A stretch of 64,000 nucleotides of DNA from Labilibaculum sp. (lineage in GTDB: Bacteria; Bacteroidota; Bacteroidia; Bacteroidales; Marinifilaceae), in assembly GCA_016342745.1 (NCBI GenBank), contig JAEINT010000001.1, positions 1-64,000 of the forward strand, given 5' to 3'. Every line of letters starts with the position of its first letter. Within the stretch, counting starts at the first letter, position 1. The notes beneath the pieces are model-generated. The model was not told the DNA's origin and did not search any database. It was given only the letters and a program-made list of their open reading frames with translations. The position numbers were made by a program, and so were the translations under genes. Shown in pieces: positions 54,071-62,458 of the stretch.

Positions 54071-56413
54071 TTATTCGTAACGCAAACTTTCCACAGGATT
54101 TCTGGTAGCTGCTCTCCATGATTGAAACGAAACCGTAAGCAATGCAATGCCCATAGTGATGATTCCTGCCAAGGCAAAAATCCACCAGCTAAGTTCTGTT
54201 CGGTAGGCGAAATTCTCGAGCCATTTATTCATTGCCAGATATGCTAAGGGGCAAGCAATTAAATAGGCAATAGCGATCCATTTTAGGAAGTCTATATTGA
54301 GCATTTTAATAATTTCGTGGGTTTTAGCTCCGTTTACTTTTCTAATACCGATTTCTTTTGTTTTATCATAGCCGATAAAGAAGCTAAGTCCAAGTATTCC
54401 AAACATGGCAAGTATTACACACCATAGTGTAATGAATTCGATAAAGCGAGCGATCTTTTCTTCTTTTGTGTATAATGCATTCAATTGATCATCAAGGAAT
54501 TTAACGTCAATTTGATTCGTTGAATCAAATTTTTGTGCAATATTTTTTATGTACGTAACTGTTTGTTGATATTTTTGAGGTTGTACACGTAACATTAAAA
54601 CGTATTTTCTTTTATTCGTAAGCCAGAATTGCATAGGCATTATTTCATCTTGTAGTCTGGAAAAATTGAAATTTTCAGCAACACCTATAATATCTCCCAA
54701 GAAATCGAAGCCTCCCATTTGATGTTCGAGAGGATTTTCCCATCCAAATTCTTCTGCAGCTTTACGATTAATAATAAAGGTATTGATATCAGCTTGAGAA
54801 TTTGGATTAAAGCTTCTTCCTTCCGCTATTTTTATTTTGAAAAAGTCAAGAAAATGATGATCAATAGGCCAACATTTAATATTTACATATTGTCCATCAA
54901 TTTCACGTCCCCAACCCATTCCTACTTGACCTGGAATAAAATTAGAATATGTATAATCGAGAATTTCTCTTGATTTCATCAATTCATCTGCGAAAGCTTG
55001 ATGATGTTCTCTAAGGTCTTTTGTCGTGCGGATGCAAACAACATGTTCTTTGTCAATTCCGATATCAAAATTTTTCCAAAAATGGAGCTGTTTCTCAATA
55101 ATTAGTGTTGAAATAATTAGTCCAATTGCAAAAACAAACTGGATTATTATTAATGCATTTCTAAATGCTTTCCCCTTTTTAACGAAGAAAATTTTTCCTT
55201 TTATAACTTCTGATATCGGAGCTGAATTAAAATAATTTGAAGGATATAGACTCGCCAAAACACCAAAGGAGATGGATAAGATAAAAAACCAGATTAGATA
55301 TATAGGTCTGGATTCAAATGAAAGCCCTTTTATCTCAAAGAACGATTCAATTGTTGGGTAAATTAGAAAATGAATAGCGATGGCAACTATAATTGAGATG
55401 AGGGATAATATAATAGACTCAAGAATTACTTGAATTCGAGCCATCTGTTTTTTTCCTCCTAAAACTTGTTGAATTGAAAGAGCTTTGGCACGATTTGAAG
55501 CTTGAGAAGTGGAGAAATTGATAAAGTTTACAAATCCCATGCACATAATCATAAAACCTAATATGCTTAGAATATTTAAAATTAGTTTGTTTGATTTTCC
55601 CCAATAGGATGATGCATAATGCAATTCCTTTAAAGGTCTTAGGCTAAGAGGTTCCTTGTTTGGATTACGTTCTTTTATTCCTTCTAACTTTTTATCAAAT
55701 TGATCGATTTGTGATATTTTTTGAACCAATTTTTTTGGTTTGATACCCTTGCGAGCTTGGATGAAAACATTATAACTCCATTCGGACCAAGATTTCGTGG
55801 CTTTTATTTTACCGCGAGCATCTCGAGTTAAAGTAGAAAAAGAGATTAAGCAATCTGATTGGATGGTTGAGTTGTTAGGGAGATCATGCATAATACCGCT
55901 TACCATGAATTCGGCTTTATTTATGGTAATCGTTTTTCCATATGCGTTTTCTTTACCAAATAGTTTTTTGCTGAGGGATTCGGTAATGACAACATTTCCA
56001 GGCTCAATGAGCACTGTATTTTTATCGCCAATAATTAATGGAAAACTAAACATTCTTAGAAATTCATCACTTGCATATAAGGCATCTGTGGAAACAAATT
56101 CGTCTGACAAATTCATTTTTTCTGTTGCAAATTTAGATTTCCCCCTATTCCAAATAGAAGTTACATTTACCACTTCTGGAATATTCTCTTTGATTACATC
56201 TGCTGCGATTGCTGGAATCCAAGCCGAATAACTAGTTTCAACTCTATAAATTGAACTATTGTTTGTGTGAAATTGATCAAAACTCTTTTCGAATGATACG
56301 TAGAGTGTAATTATAATAATGCATAAAAATGCCGTAACTAAACTGAAAATTGAGAATAGAGAAGCCATTCTAAATTTCAATATACTTCGAAAAATCTGTT
56401 TGATTAAATGCAT
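54071..56413 (-). CDS. FtsX/MacB-like ABC transporter permease (copy 3)
   Basis: 780 residues, the shortest copy. It begins MHLIKQIFRSILKFRMASLFSIFSLVTAFLCIIIITLYVSFEKSFDQF, without the LGLSI motif seen in the others, so it is the most divergent at the N-terminus. Periplasmic core, FtsX unit (ILNILSILGFMIMCMGFVNFINFSTSQASNRAKALSIQQVLGGKK), second periplasmic domain and C-terminal FtsX unit are all present. The C-terminal block TKEIGIRKVNGAKTHEIIKMLNIDFLKWI ... NPVESLRYE is shared. Gap to the previous permease gene is 28 bases and to the next about 15, so it is clearly in the same transcript. Confidence 0.88.
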   Translation of the reverse strand: MHLIKQIFRSILKFRMASLFSIFSLVTAFLCIIIITLYVSFEKSFDQFHTNNSSIYRVETSYSAWIPAIAADVIKENIPEVVNVTSIWNRGKSKFATEKMNLSDEFVSTDALYASDEFLRMFSFPLIIGDKNTVLIEPGNVVITESLSKKLFGKENAYGKTITINKAEFMVSGIMHDLPNNSTIQSDCLISFSTLTRDARGKIKATKSWSEWSYNVFIQARKGIKPKKLVQKISQIDQFDKKLEGIKERNPNKEPLSLRPLKELHYASSYWGKSNKLILNILSILGFMIMCMGFVNFINFSTSQASNRAKALSIQQVLGGKKQMARIQVILESIILSLISIIVAIAIHFLIYPTIESFFEIKGLSFESRPIYLIWFFILSISFGVLASLYPSNYFNSAPISEVIKGKIFFVKKGKAFRNALIIIQFVFAIGLIISTLIIEKQLHFWKNFDIGIDKEHVVCIRTTKDLREHHQAFADELMKSREILDYTYSNFIPGQVGMGWGREIDGQYVNIKCWPIDHHFLDFFKIKIAEGRSFNPNSQADINTFIINRKAAEEFGWENPLEHQMGGFDFLGDIIGVAENFNFSRLQDEIMPMQFWLTNKRKYVLMLRVQPQKYQQTVTYIKNIAQKFDSTNQIDVKFLDDQLNALYTKEEKIARFIEFITLWCVILAMFGILGLSFFIGYDKTKEIGIRKVNGAKTHEIIKMLNIDFLKWIAIAYLIACPLAYLAMNKWLENFAYRTELSWWIFALAGIITMGIALLTVSFQSWRAATRNPVESLRYE

Positions 56414-56441
56414 AGTTTATGGTTTGTATTATGTGCAATTA

Positions 56442-58811
56442 TTATTCATATCTTAAACTTTCCACCGGATTTCTAGTAGCCGCTCTCCATGATTGAAAAG
56501 AAACGGTAAGCAATGCAATTCCCATAGCAAATAGTCCAGCCAAGGCAAAAATCCACCAAGAGAGCTCAGTTTTGTAGGCAAAGTTTTCTAACCATTTATT
56601 CATAACAAACCAGGCGATAGGACAGGCTAATGTAAAGGCGATAACAACCCATTTAAGAAAATCTTTATTTAGCATAGAGACGATTTCGTAGGTTTTTGCT
56701 CCATTTACTTTACGGATACCAATTTCTTTTCTTTTTAAGAATATGGCATTTAGCACCATACCTAATAAGCCCATAATTGATAATACAATAGCAAGTAAAG
56801 AGAAGGCGCTTATGATTTTCACCTGTTGTTCTTCTTTATGATAAAATTGATTGATTTGATCTTGTAAAGAATAGGTTTTGACGATTTTATCAGGAGCAAT
56901 TTTTTTGAAAAATTGATTCAATTTCTTTTGAACGGCCACATGGCTATTCTCTGTAGTTTTTACTGCTAAAAGGTATAATTTTTTAGGATCCTGTTGCAGA
57001 ATTACCATCGGACGAATTTTTTCATGAAAGGAGTGTGCGTTAAAATCTTTTACGATGCCTCTTACCAAAAAAGCGCCATTAAATATAGAACCAACTTTAA
57101 GATTGTGCTCTTTTGCGGCCGATTCATTAAAAACCATTTCGTTCCTATTGTCATGGAAATCACCTAGACCTTCTCCATCTATAAGCTTTAAGCCCAAGAG
57201 ATCAATCATGCCTTTACCCATAATCAAACCATCGAAACGAACTTGATCATCACCACATGCCATATTAACAGGAAGGAAATTTTTAAAAGGAGGAATAAAG
57301 GATGATCCAGCAACTTTTGTTACACCTGGTATTTTTCTTATCTCACTATCAATCATCTGGAATTGTTGGCTCAACTCTTCAGAATTTAGTTCACAGACAA
57401 TGATGTTTTGGGTATCGATATTTTTAGATCCTGTTTGAGCGAAATCCAATTGTTTTTTGATGCTAATTACGCCAACAATTAATAAAACGAATATTGTAAA
57501 ATGTACAATTAAGAATGAATTTCCCCATTGCTTTCTTTTTATAGATTTCACTAATTTGCCTTTAATCAGTAGTACCGAGGAGATTTTTGAAACACGAAAT
57601 CCAATTAGCAGTCCAGCAAAGCTGCCAGTAATAAGTACCACAAGAATAAGAGCAATATAGCTCTGCCAAAGTGTAAAAACATCAATGCTTAGTGTTCTGT
57701 TGAGCGTTTCTTTTAAATAGGGAATTCCAAGTATGACAATTAGTGATGCTGGTATAAGACTGATGATTGCCAAGAGATTTGATTCCAATAATACTTGCTT
57801 GAAAATATGCATACTGGAAGCACCCATTGCCTTTTGTACTCCTAAATCTTTAATGCGAATTTCAATCTTGGCCTTTGTCAGAAAAACATAGTTTACGATT
57901 GCAATAATTAAAATTAAAGAAGATATGATCAAAAAGTAGATCAACTCGCTCGGGTTTCCTTTTCGAGTATAAAAATTACGATTCAAGTTGTTCGAATGGA
58001 GATATATATCAGAAACTGGCTGTAAATGATAATCTAGAACCATTATTTTCTCATCAGATGTGCGATTTTTATATGCTTGTAAACTTTGTTCGACCATAGC
58101 AGGTTTTGCTTTTGAAGTCAAACGAACATAGGTTTGCAAATCAAAATGATTCCAGTCTCTAAAATTATTTTTTGATGATGTGTAATGTCCCCATTTTTTT
58201 CTTTTGTGAGATGAGAACTTATCCATTAGATGAATGTGCCCAATGAAATTAGGATGTAGACTTGAATAAGCGGGAAAATCCTTGTAAACACCGCAAACAC
58301 TTAAATCACAAAACTGTTCACCTATTTTAATCTTTAACAATTGATTAATCGGATCTTCCTTCGCAAAATATTTATCTGCAATGGATGAAGAAATACAAAT
58401 TTCGTTAACAGATCTTGGGACGCTACCATTCCGAATTTTAATTCCTAAATTCTTATATATACTGCTATCTGCACAAGCAAAATTATCATCTTTGAGCAAA
58501 ACATTATTGGCGTTTTTTAATTCTACTTGGCTTACCTGATGAATTCTAAAAAAGCTATTTACCTGAGGAATTTCCGCTTGTATCGTACTTCCCAATGGGT
58601 AGGTAGTATTGCAATCTTCTCCACGAATAATTCGATATAAATTTTCCTTTTGAGGAATGAATTTATCGAAAGAATTTTCATGTATATACAGCAAAAGCAG
58701 TAAAAACACACAACCCAAACCAATTCCCAAACCCAATATGCTAATAACGGATTGAACTTTGTTTTTCAGGATGCTACGAATAGATAATTTAAGACTAATA
58801 GGTAATTTCAT
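56442..58811 (-). CDS. FtsX/MacB-like ABC transporter permease (copy 4)
   Basis: 789 residues, first permease after the ATPase gene (37 bases). It starts LKLSIRSILKNKVQSVISILGLGIGLGCVFLLLLLYIHEN. A periplasmic core with several cysteines (for example GEDCNTTYP, FCDLSVCGVY) may be disulfide-bonded. FtsX unit VNYVFLTKAKIEIRIKDLGVQKAMGASSMHIFKQVL, second periplasmic domain, then the C-terminal block RKEIGIRKVNGAKTYEIVSMLNKDFLKWV ... NPVESLRYE. As a MacB-like subunit it needs the cognate ATPase, and probably dimerises with itself or a sister copy. Confidence 0.88.
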   Translation of the reverse strand: MKLPISLKLSIRSILKNKVQSVISILGLGIGLGCVFLLLLLYIHENSFDKFIPQKENLYRIIRGEDCNTTYPLGSTIQAEIPQVNSFFRIHQVSQVELKNANNVLLKDDNFACADSSIYKNLGIKIRNGSVPRSVNEICISSSIADKYFAKEDPINQLLKIKIGEQFCDLSVCGVYKDFPAYSSLHPNFIGHIHLMDKFSSHKRKKWGHYTSSKNNFRDWNHFDLQTYVRLTSKAKPAMVEQSLQAYKNRTSDEKIMVLDYHLQPVSDIYLHSNNLNRNFYTRKGNPSELIYFLIISSLILIIAIVNYVFLTKAKIEIRIKDLGVQKAMGASSMHIFKQVLLESNLLAIISLIPASLIVILGIPYLKETLNRTLSIDVFTLWQSYIALILVVLITGSFAGLLIGFRVSKISSVLLIKGKLVKSIKRKQWGNSFLIVHFTIFVLLIVGVISIKKQLDFAQTGSKNIDTQNIIVCELNSEELSQQFQMIDSEIRKIPGVTKVAGSSFIPPFKNFLPVNMACGDDQVRFDGLIMGKGMIDLLGLKLIDGEGLGDFHDNRNEMVFNESAAKEHNLKVGSIFNGAFLVRGIVKDFNAHSFHEKIRPMVILQQDPKKLYLLAVKTTENSHVAVQKKLNQFFKKIAPDKIVKTYSLQDQINQFYHKEEQQVKIISAFSLLAIVLSIMGLLGMVLNAIFLKRKEIGIRKVNGAKTYEIVSMLNKDFLKWVVIAFTLACPIAWFVMNKWLENFAYKTELSWWIFALAGLFAMGIALLTVSFQSWRAATRNPVESLRYE

Positions 58812-58848
58812 AATATGTTGTAATCTGATAAGGATTTATGGTTGATTC

Positions 58849-59541
58849 TTAATCTGCCATTTCTTCTACAGGAACATTTTCAGTCACCACTTTACCATCA
58901 AATAAGTTGATTACGCGATGAGCATAGGCAGAATCTCTCATAGAGTGGGTAACCATTACAATTGTAGTTCCTTCACGGTTTAGCTCCATAAGTAAGTTCA
59001 TTACTTCTTTTCCATTTTTTGAATCCAGATTACCTGTTGGCTCATCGGCTAAAATTAAATCAGGATTCGAAACAACAGCTCTGGCAATTGCTACGCGTTG
59101 CTGTTGCCCACCAGAAAGTTGTTGTGGGTAATGCTTTGCACGATGACCAATGTTCATTCTTTCCAAAACTTTATTCACCATTTCCTTGCGTTCTTTGCTA
59201 CTAATTCGCTGATAAACCAATGGCATTTCAACGTTCTCAAATACATTCAACTCATCAATTAGATTAAAGCTTTGAAATACAAATCCGATGGCACCTTTTC
59301 GTAAATCGGTACGCTTGTTTTCTTTGTACTGGGCAACATTGGTTCCTTTGAAATGAAACTCTCCTTCTGATGGATTATCTAGCAAACCAAGGATATTCAT
59401 TAAGGTAGATTTACCACAGCCAGAAGGTCCCATTATGGCTACAAATTCTCCTTTTTTGATGTTTAGGTTTACATTATTTAGTGCCAGCGTTTCAATTTCG
59501 TCTGTCCTAAATATTTTCTTAAGATTTACCGTGTTAATCAT
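58849..59541 (-). CDS. ABC transporter ATP-binding protein (LolD/MacB type)
   Basis: 230 residues, one nucleotide-binding domain: Walker [10 protein letters not shown] (38-46), Q-loop VFQSFNLI, signature [14 protein letters not shown], Walker [15 protein letters not shown]-loop [28 protein letters not shown] is typical of the LolD/MacB/FtsE group, which works with FtsX-type permeases. It is the only ATPase in the cassette and so presumably energises all four downstream permeases. It lies 78 bases after the adaptor gene on the same strand. Confidence 0.95.
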   Translation of the reverse strand: MINTVNLKKIFRTDEIETLALNNVNLNIKKGEFVAIMGPSGCGKSTLMNILGLLDNPSEGEFHFKGTNVAQYKENKRTDLRKGAIGFVFQSFNLIDELNVFENVEMPLVYQRISSKERKEMVNKVLERMNIGHRAKHYPQQLSGGQQQRVAIARAVVSNPDLILADEPTGNLDSKNGKEVMNLLMELNREGTTIVMVTHSMRDSAYAHRVINLFDGKVVTENVPVEEMAD

Positions 59542-59619
59542 ATGTTTTGATTTTAGGATTTACAATTATATATAATGTCTAATTTAGTAATTCGTCTTTG
59601 TAGGATACTTATGTTTTAC

Positions 59620-60891
59620 TTATTTAAATTCAATCCGCTCATTATTGCCGAACGATTCGTAGCTGGAAGTGATCACTTTTTCTCCTTCTTGTAAGCCTTC
59701 TAGTACTTCGAAATATTGTGAATTTTGTCGTCCAATGTTTATTTTTCTCTTTGTAGCAAATTGGCCCGATTCATCTAGAATAAATACCCATTGTCCGCCG
59801 GTACTTTGAAAAAAACCTCCACGCGGAAGCAGCTTGGCTTGAACTGCTTGTCCCAATTCCAGTTTGATATGATAAGTTTGCCCAGTCCGCAAGTTTTCAG
59901 GCGATTCTCCATTAAAAATTAAATCAAGTTCAAAACGCCCCTGTCTAACTTCTGGGTATACTTTTTTAGTTTTTAGCTTGAATTGTTGCTCGTTTCTTGT
60001 AAATGTGGCTGAAAGATTTCTTCGAACCCGATCAATATAATGCTCATCGACTTCTGCAACAACCTTAAAGCTTTCAAGCATGTGAAGTTGTCCAATTCGT
60101 TCCCCTCTGTTTATCGATTGACCAATTTCAATATTTAAGCTACCCAATTGACCATCAGCAGGAGCTTTAATATTTAAGTTTTCCAGACGTTGACGAACCA
60201 TTGCTAAGTTTTGTTCCATATTTTGGAGACTACTATTCATCTGTATTTTCTGATTTTCTCGGAAAATAGAATCCTGCACCATTCGTTGGTAACGTAATTC
60301 TCGATCCTGAACAGAAAGATCATAATCTTCTTTGGATCTTAAATATGTCTCTTTAGAAACAAATCCTTTCTCGAAAAGCATTAAGTTTTGTTCATAATTT
60401 CTTTTCAGTCTTATGATATCGCTATCGATGCTCAAGATTTGTTGTTTGTTGCTAATTTTTTGTTGCTCCATTGCAATTAGGGTATTTCGCAACTCATTGG
60501 CCTGATATGCAAGAGAGGATTCTGTATTTAAAATTTGAAGTTTTAAATCACTGTTTATCATTTTCAGGATGATATCACCTTTTTTAACGGTTTCTCCTTC
60601 ATCGATTAATTTTTCGATTACTTTTCCGCCTTCTTCAACATCCAGGTAAATTGTTGTTTTCGGTTCTACCGTCCCAATAATGGATATGTAATCTTTAAAT
60701 TCACCCATTTTTACTACCGAAATATTTAATTTCTCTTCTTCTGCGCGGAATGTTGATGTTGAACTGCTCAACATTAACCATATCAAAATGCCAAGTACAC
60801 TTATGGCAATAATCATGTAAACATGCTTGGCTTTAATTCCTTTACCTTTTTCTATTTTTCGATCCATCGTCATCTTAAGACTTTTACTCAT
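59620..60891 (-). CDS. HlyD/MacA-type periplasmic adaptor protein
   Basis: About 423 residues from the ATG at 60891, which has AGAGG four bases upstream and lies 31 bases after the predicted sigma-54 start. ATGs at 60873 and 60867 are alternatives. One N-terminal membrane helix (VYMIIAISVLGILIWLML) is followed by a lipoyl-type domain (GTVEPKTTIYLDVEEGGKVIEKLIDEGETVKKGDIILKM) and a long coiled-coil hairpin (about 120-230). The second lipoyl half (IKAPADGQLGSLNIEIGQSINRGERIG) and beta-barrel/membrane-proximal domains complete it. First gene of the exporter operon. It should link the permeases to an outer-membrane duct; no TolC-like gene is in the window. Confidence 0.92.
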   Translation of the reverse strand: MSKSLKMTMDRKIEKGKGIKAKHVYMIIAISVLGILIWLMLSSSTSTFRAEEEKLNISVVKMGEFKDYISIIGTVEPKTTIYLDVEEGGKVIEKLIDEGETVKKGDIILKMINSDLKLQILNTESSLAYQANELRNTLIAMEQQKISNKQQILSIDSDIIRLKRNYEQNLMLFEKGFVSKETYLRSKEDYDLSVQDRELRYQRMVQDSIFRENQKIQMNSSLQNMEQNLAMVRQRLENLNIKAPADGQLGSLNIEIGQSINRGERIGQLHMLESFKVVAEVDEHYIDRVRRNLSATFTRNEQQFKLKTKKVYPEVRQGRFELDLIFNGESPENLRTGQTYHIKLELGQAVQAKLLPRGGFFQSTGGQWVFILDESGQFATKRKINIGRQNSQYFEVLEGLQEGEKVITSSYESFGNNERIEFK

Positions 60892-60933
60892 TACCTCTTG
60901 CAAGTGAAAAAAATGCAATTCGTCATTATCTAA

Positions 60934-60948
60934 GCTAAACTTGTGCCA
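60934..60948 (-). promoter_or_regulatory. Sigma-54 promoter of the exporter operon
   Basis: Minus strand TGGCACAAGTTTAGC (60948-60934) matches the -24/-12 consensus TGGCAC-N5-TTGC, with GG and GC ten bases apart and one mismatch in the -12 box. Transcription would start near 60922, about 30 bases before the adaptor ATG at 60891. Confidence 0.75.
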
Positions 60949-60985
60949 TGAAATGTAATTGTCATTGTATTAGTTGTTTATGTGG

Positions 60986-61000
60986 CGGCGCTTAAATTGC
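60986..61000 (+). promoter_or_regulatory. Sigma-54 promoter of the response regulator-kinase operon
   Basis: CGGCGCTTAAATTGC keeps GG-N10-GC and the full TTGC -12 box; the -24 box deviates (CGGCGC for TGGCAC). Transcription would start near 61012, giving a leader of about 80 bases to the ATG at 61094. Confidence 0.6.
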
Positions 61001-61015
61001 AGTGTAAAAAAAATG

Positions 61016-61028
61016 GACAATCATTGTC
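61016..61028. promoter_or_regulatory. Candidate activator (enhancer) site, perfect dyad
   Basis: GACAAT-C-ATTGTC is a perfect inverted repeat. It is 94-106 bases upstream of the exporter operon's predicted start, the usual distance for an NtrC-type activator site, and just downstream of the start of the regulator operon. Further ATTGTC/ATTGT half sites occur at 60958-60968. Confidence 0.55.
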
Positions 61029-61093
61029 TAATTTTTTTAAAAGCTCTTTACATTAGTTCTAAAATTATGAACATTTGAATGTGATTCTTAAAA

Positions 61094-62458
61094 ATGAAAG
61101 AAGCCAAAATTTTAATTGTAGATGATAACAAAAGCATTCTAAGTGCACTAGACTTGCTGCTTACCGGGAACTGTAAAAAGGTGAAATGTTTGTCGAACCC
61201 AAATGTTTTGCTTGCAGAATTGATTGAGGATAGTTATGATGTTGTGCTTTTAGACATGAACTTTAAAGCAGGAATCAACAATGGCAATGAAGGAATTTAC
61301 TGGCTGAATCAAATTTTGAAATATCATACCGGAATTAGTGTGGTGATGATTACTGCCTATGGAGATGTTGAATTAGCGGTAAAAGCAGTGCGTTCTGGAG
61401 CTGTTGATTTTGTTTTGAAACCTTGGGAAAACGAGAAGATGTTAGCCACTATCGAAATGGCTGTGAAATTGAGTAACTCCCGAAAAGAAGTCAGAAAATT
61501 GCGTTTAAAGGAAGATGAATTGATTGCAGAAATCAATAAAAGCAAGAATGACTTGATTGGTTCGTCGCCAGAATGGGAAACTGTGATGGCCATGGTTCGT
61601 AAAGTTGCTGCAACTGATGCTAATGTTTTAATTACTGGAGAGAATGGGACAGGGAAGGAGTTGATTGCCAGAGAAATTCACAATTTGTCGAACCGACGAA
61701 ATAAGGTAATGGTAACAGTGGATATGGGTTCAATTGCCGATAATTTATTTGAAAGTGAACTCTTTGGTCACAAAAAAGGTTCTTTCACCGATGCACAAAA
61801 AGATCGTATGGGGAAAATGGAAGCAGCCAATAAGGGAACTCTATTTCTCGATGAGATTGGAAACCTATCTTTGCCGATGCAAGCCAAATTGTTATCGGTT
61901 TTGCAAAATAGAAAGTTAACCCGATTGGGTGAGAATTTACCAGTAGATATTGATGTAAGAATAGTATGTGCAACCAATTGTGATTTATCTAAAATGGTGA
62001 ATGATGGCAATTTTAGGGAGGATCTACTTTATCGAATTAATACCATACAAATTGAACTTCCTGCTTTACGAGATCGAAAAATGGATATTCCTGCCTTAGC
62101 GGAATTCTTTTTACAGTTGTATACAGATAAATACAATAAGAAGGGTTTGGCTATTTCATCAGATGCGATTTCCAAATTGAAAGCTTATCATTGGCCTGGA
62201 AATGTTCGAGAATTACAACATGCCATCGAAAAAGTGGTTATTTTAAGTGATCGTCATGTAATTAAATCTGCTGATTTTGTGTTTAAATCTGTAGAACTTT
62301 CAAGCGGTGAAGCGTACGGAGGAACCTTGGAAGAAATGGAAAAACAATTGATTTACACAGCCATTAAAAAACAAGCTGGAAACTTGTCCGCAGTATCCAC
62401 ACAATTGGGAATATCAAGACAAACCTTGTACAATAAAATCAAGAAATATGGCTTATAG
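61094..62458 (+). CDS. NtrC-family sigma-54 response regulator
   Basis: 454 residues. The receiver domain (1-~125) has phospho-acceptor Asp54 (VVLLDMNF), the acid pair D10/D11 and K109. The AAA+ domain (about 153-390) has Walker A GENGTGKE (182-189), Walker B GTLFLDEIG and arginine fingers in REDLLYRINT. A C-terminal Fis-type helix-turn-helix reads AVSTQLGISRQTLYNKIKKYG (434-454). The sigma-54 contact loop GAFTGA reads GSFTDA (229-234). It should activate the divergent exporter operon through the -24/-12 promoter at 60934-60948. It overlaps the kinase gene by 11 bases. Confidence 0.93.
   Translation: MKEAKILIVDDNKSILSALDLLLTGNCKKVKCLSNPNVLLAELIEDSYDVVLLDMNFKAGINNGNEGIYWLNQILKYHTGISVVMITAYGDVELAVKAVRSGAVDFVLKPWENEKMLATIEMAVKLSNSRKEVRKLRLKEDELIAEINKSKNDLIGSSPEWETVMAMVRKVAATDANVLITGENGTGKELIAREIHNLSNRRNKVMVTVDMGSIADNLFESELFGHKKGSFTDAQKDRMGKMEAANKGTLFLDEIGNLSLPMQAKLLSVLQNRKLTRLGENLPVDIDVRIVCATNCDLSKMVNDGNFREDLLYRINTIQIELPALRDRKMDIPALAEFFLQLYTDKYNKKGLAISSDAISKLKAYHWPGNVRELQHAIEKVVILSDRHVIKSADFVFKSVELSSGEAYGGTLEEMEKQLIYTAIKKQAGNLSAVSTQLGISRQTLYNKIKKYGL

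Noticed and set aside
51522-55604. Short open frames on both strands inside the permease cluster.
   Set aside because: They repeat in the same place in each paralogue because the 3' blocks are similar; they are shadows, not genes.
60984-60990. Alternative sigma-54 -24 box using the first TGGC of TGGCGGCGC.
   Set aside because: The spacing from that GG to the -12 GC would be 13 instead of 10 bases; the second GG fits exactly.
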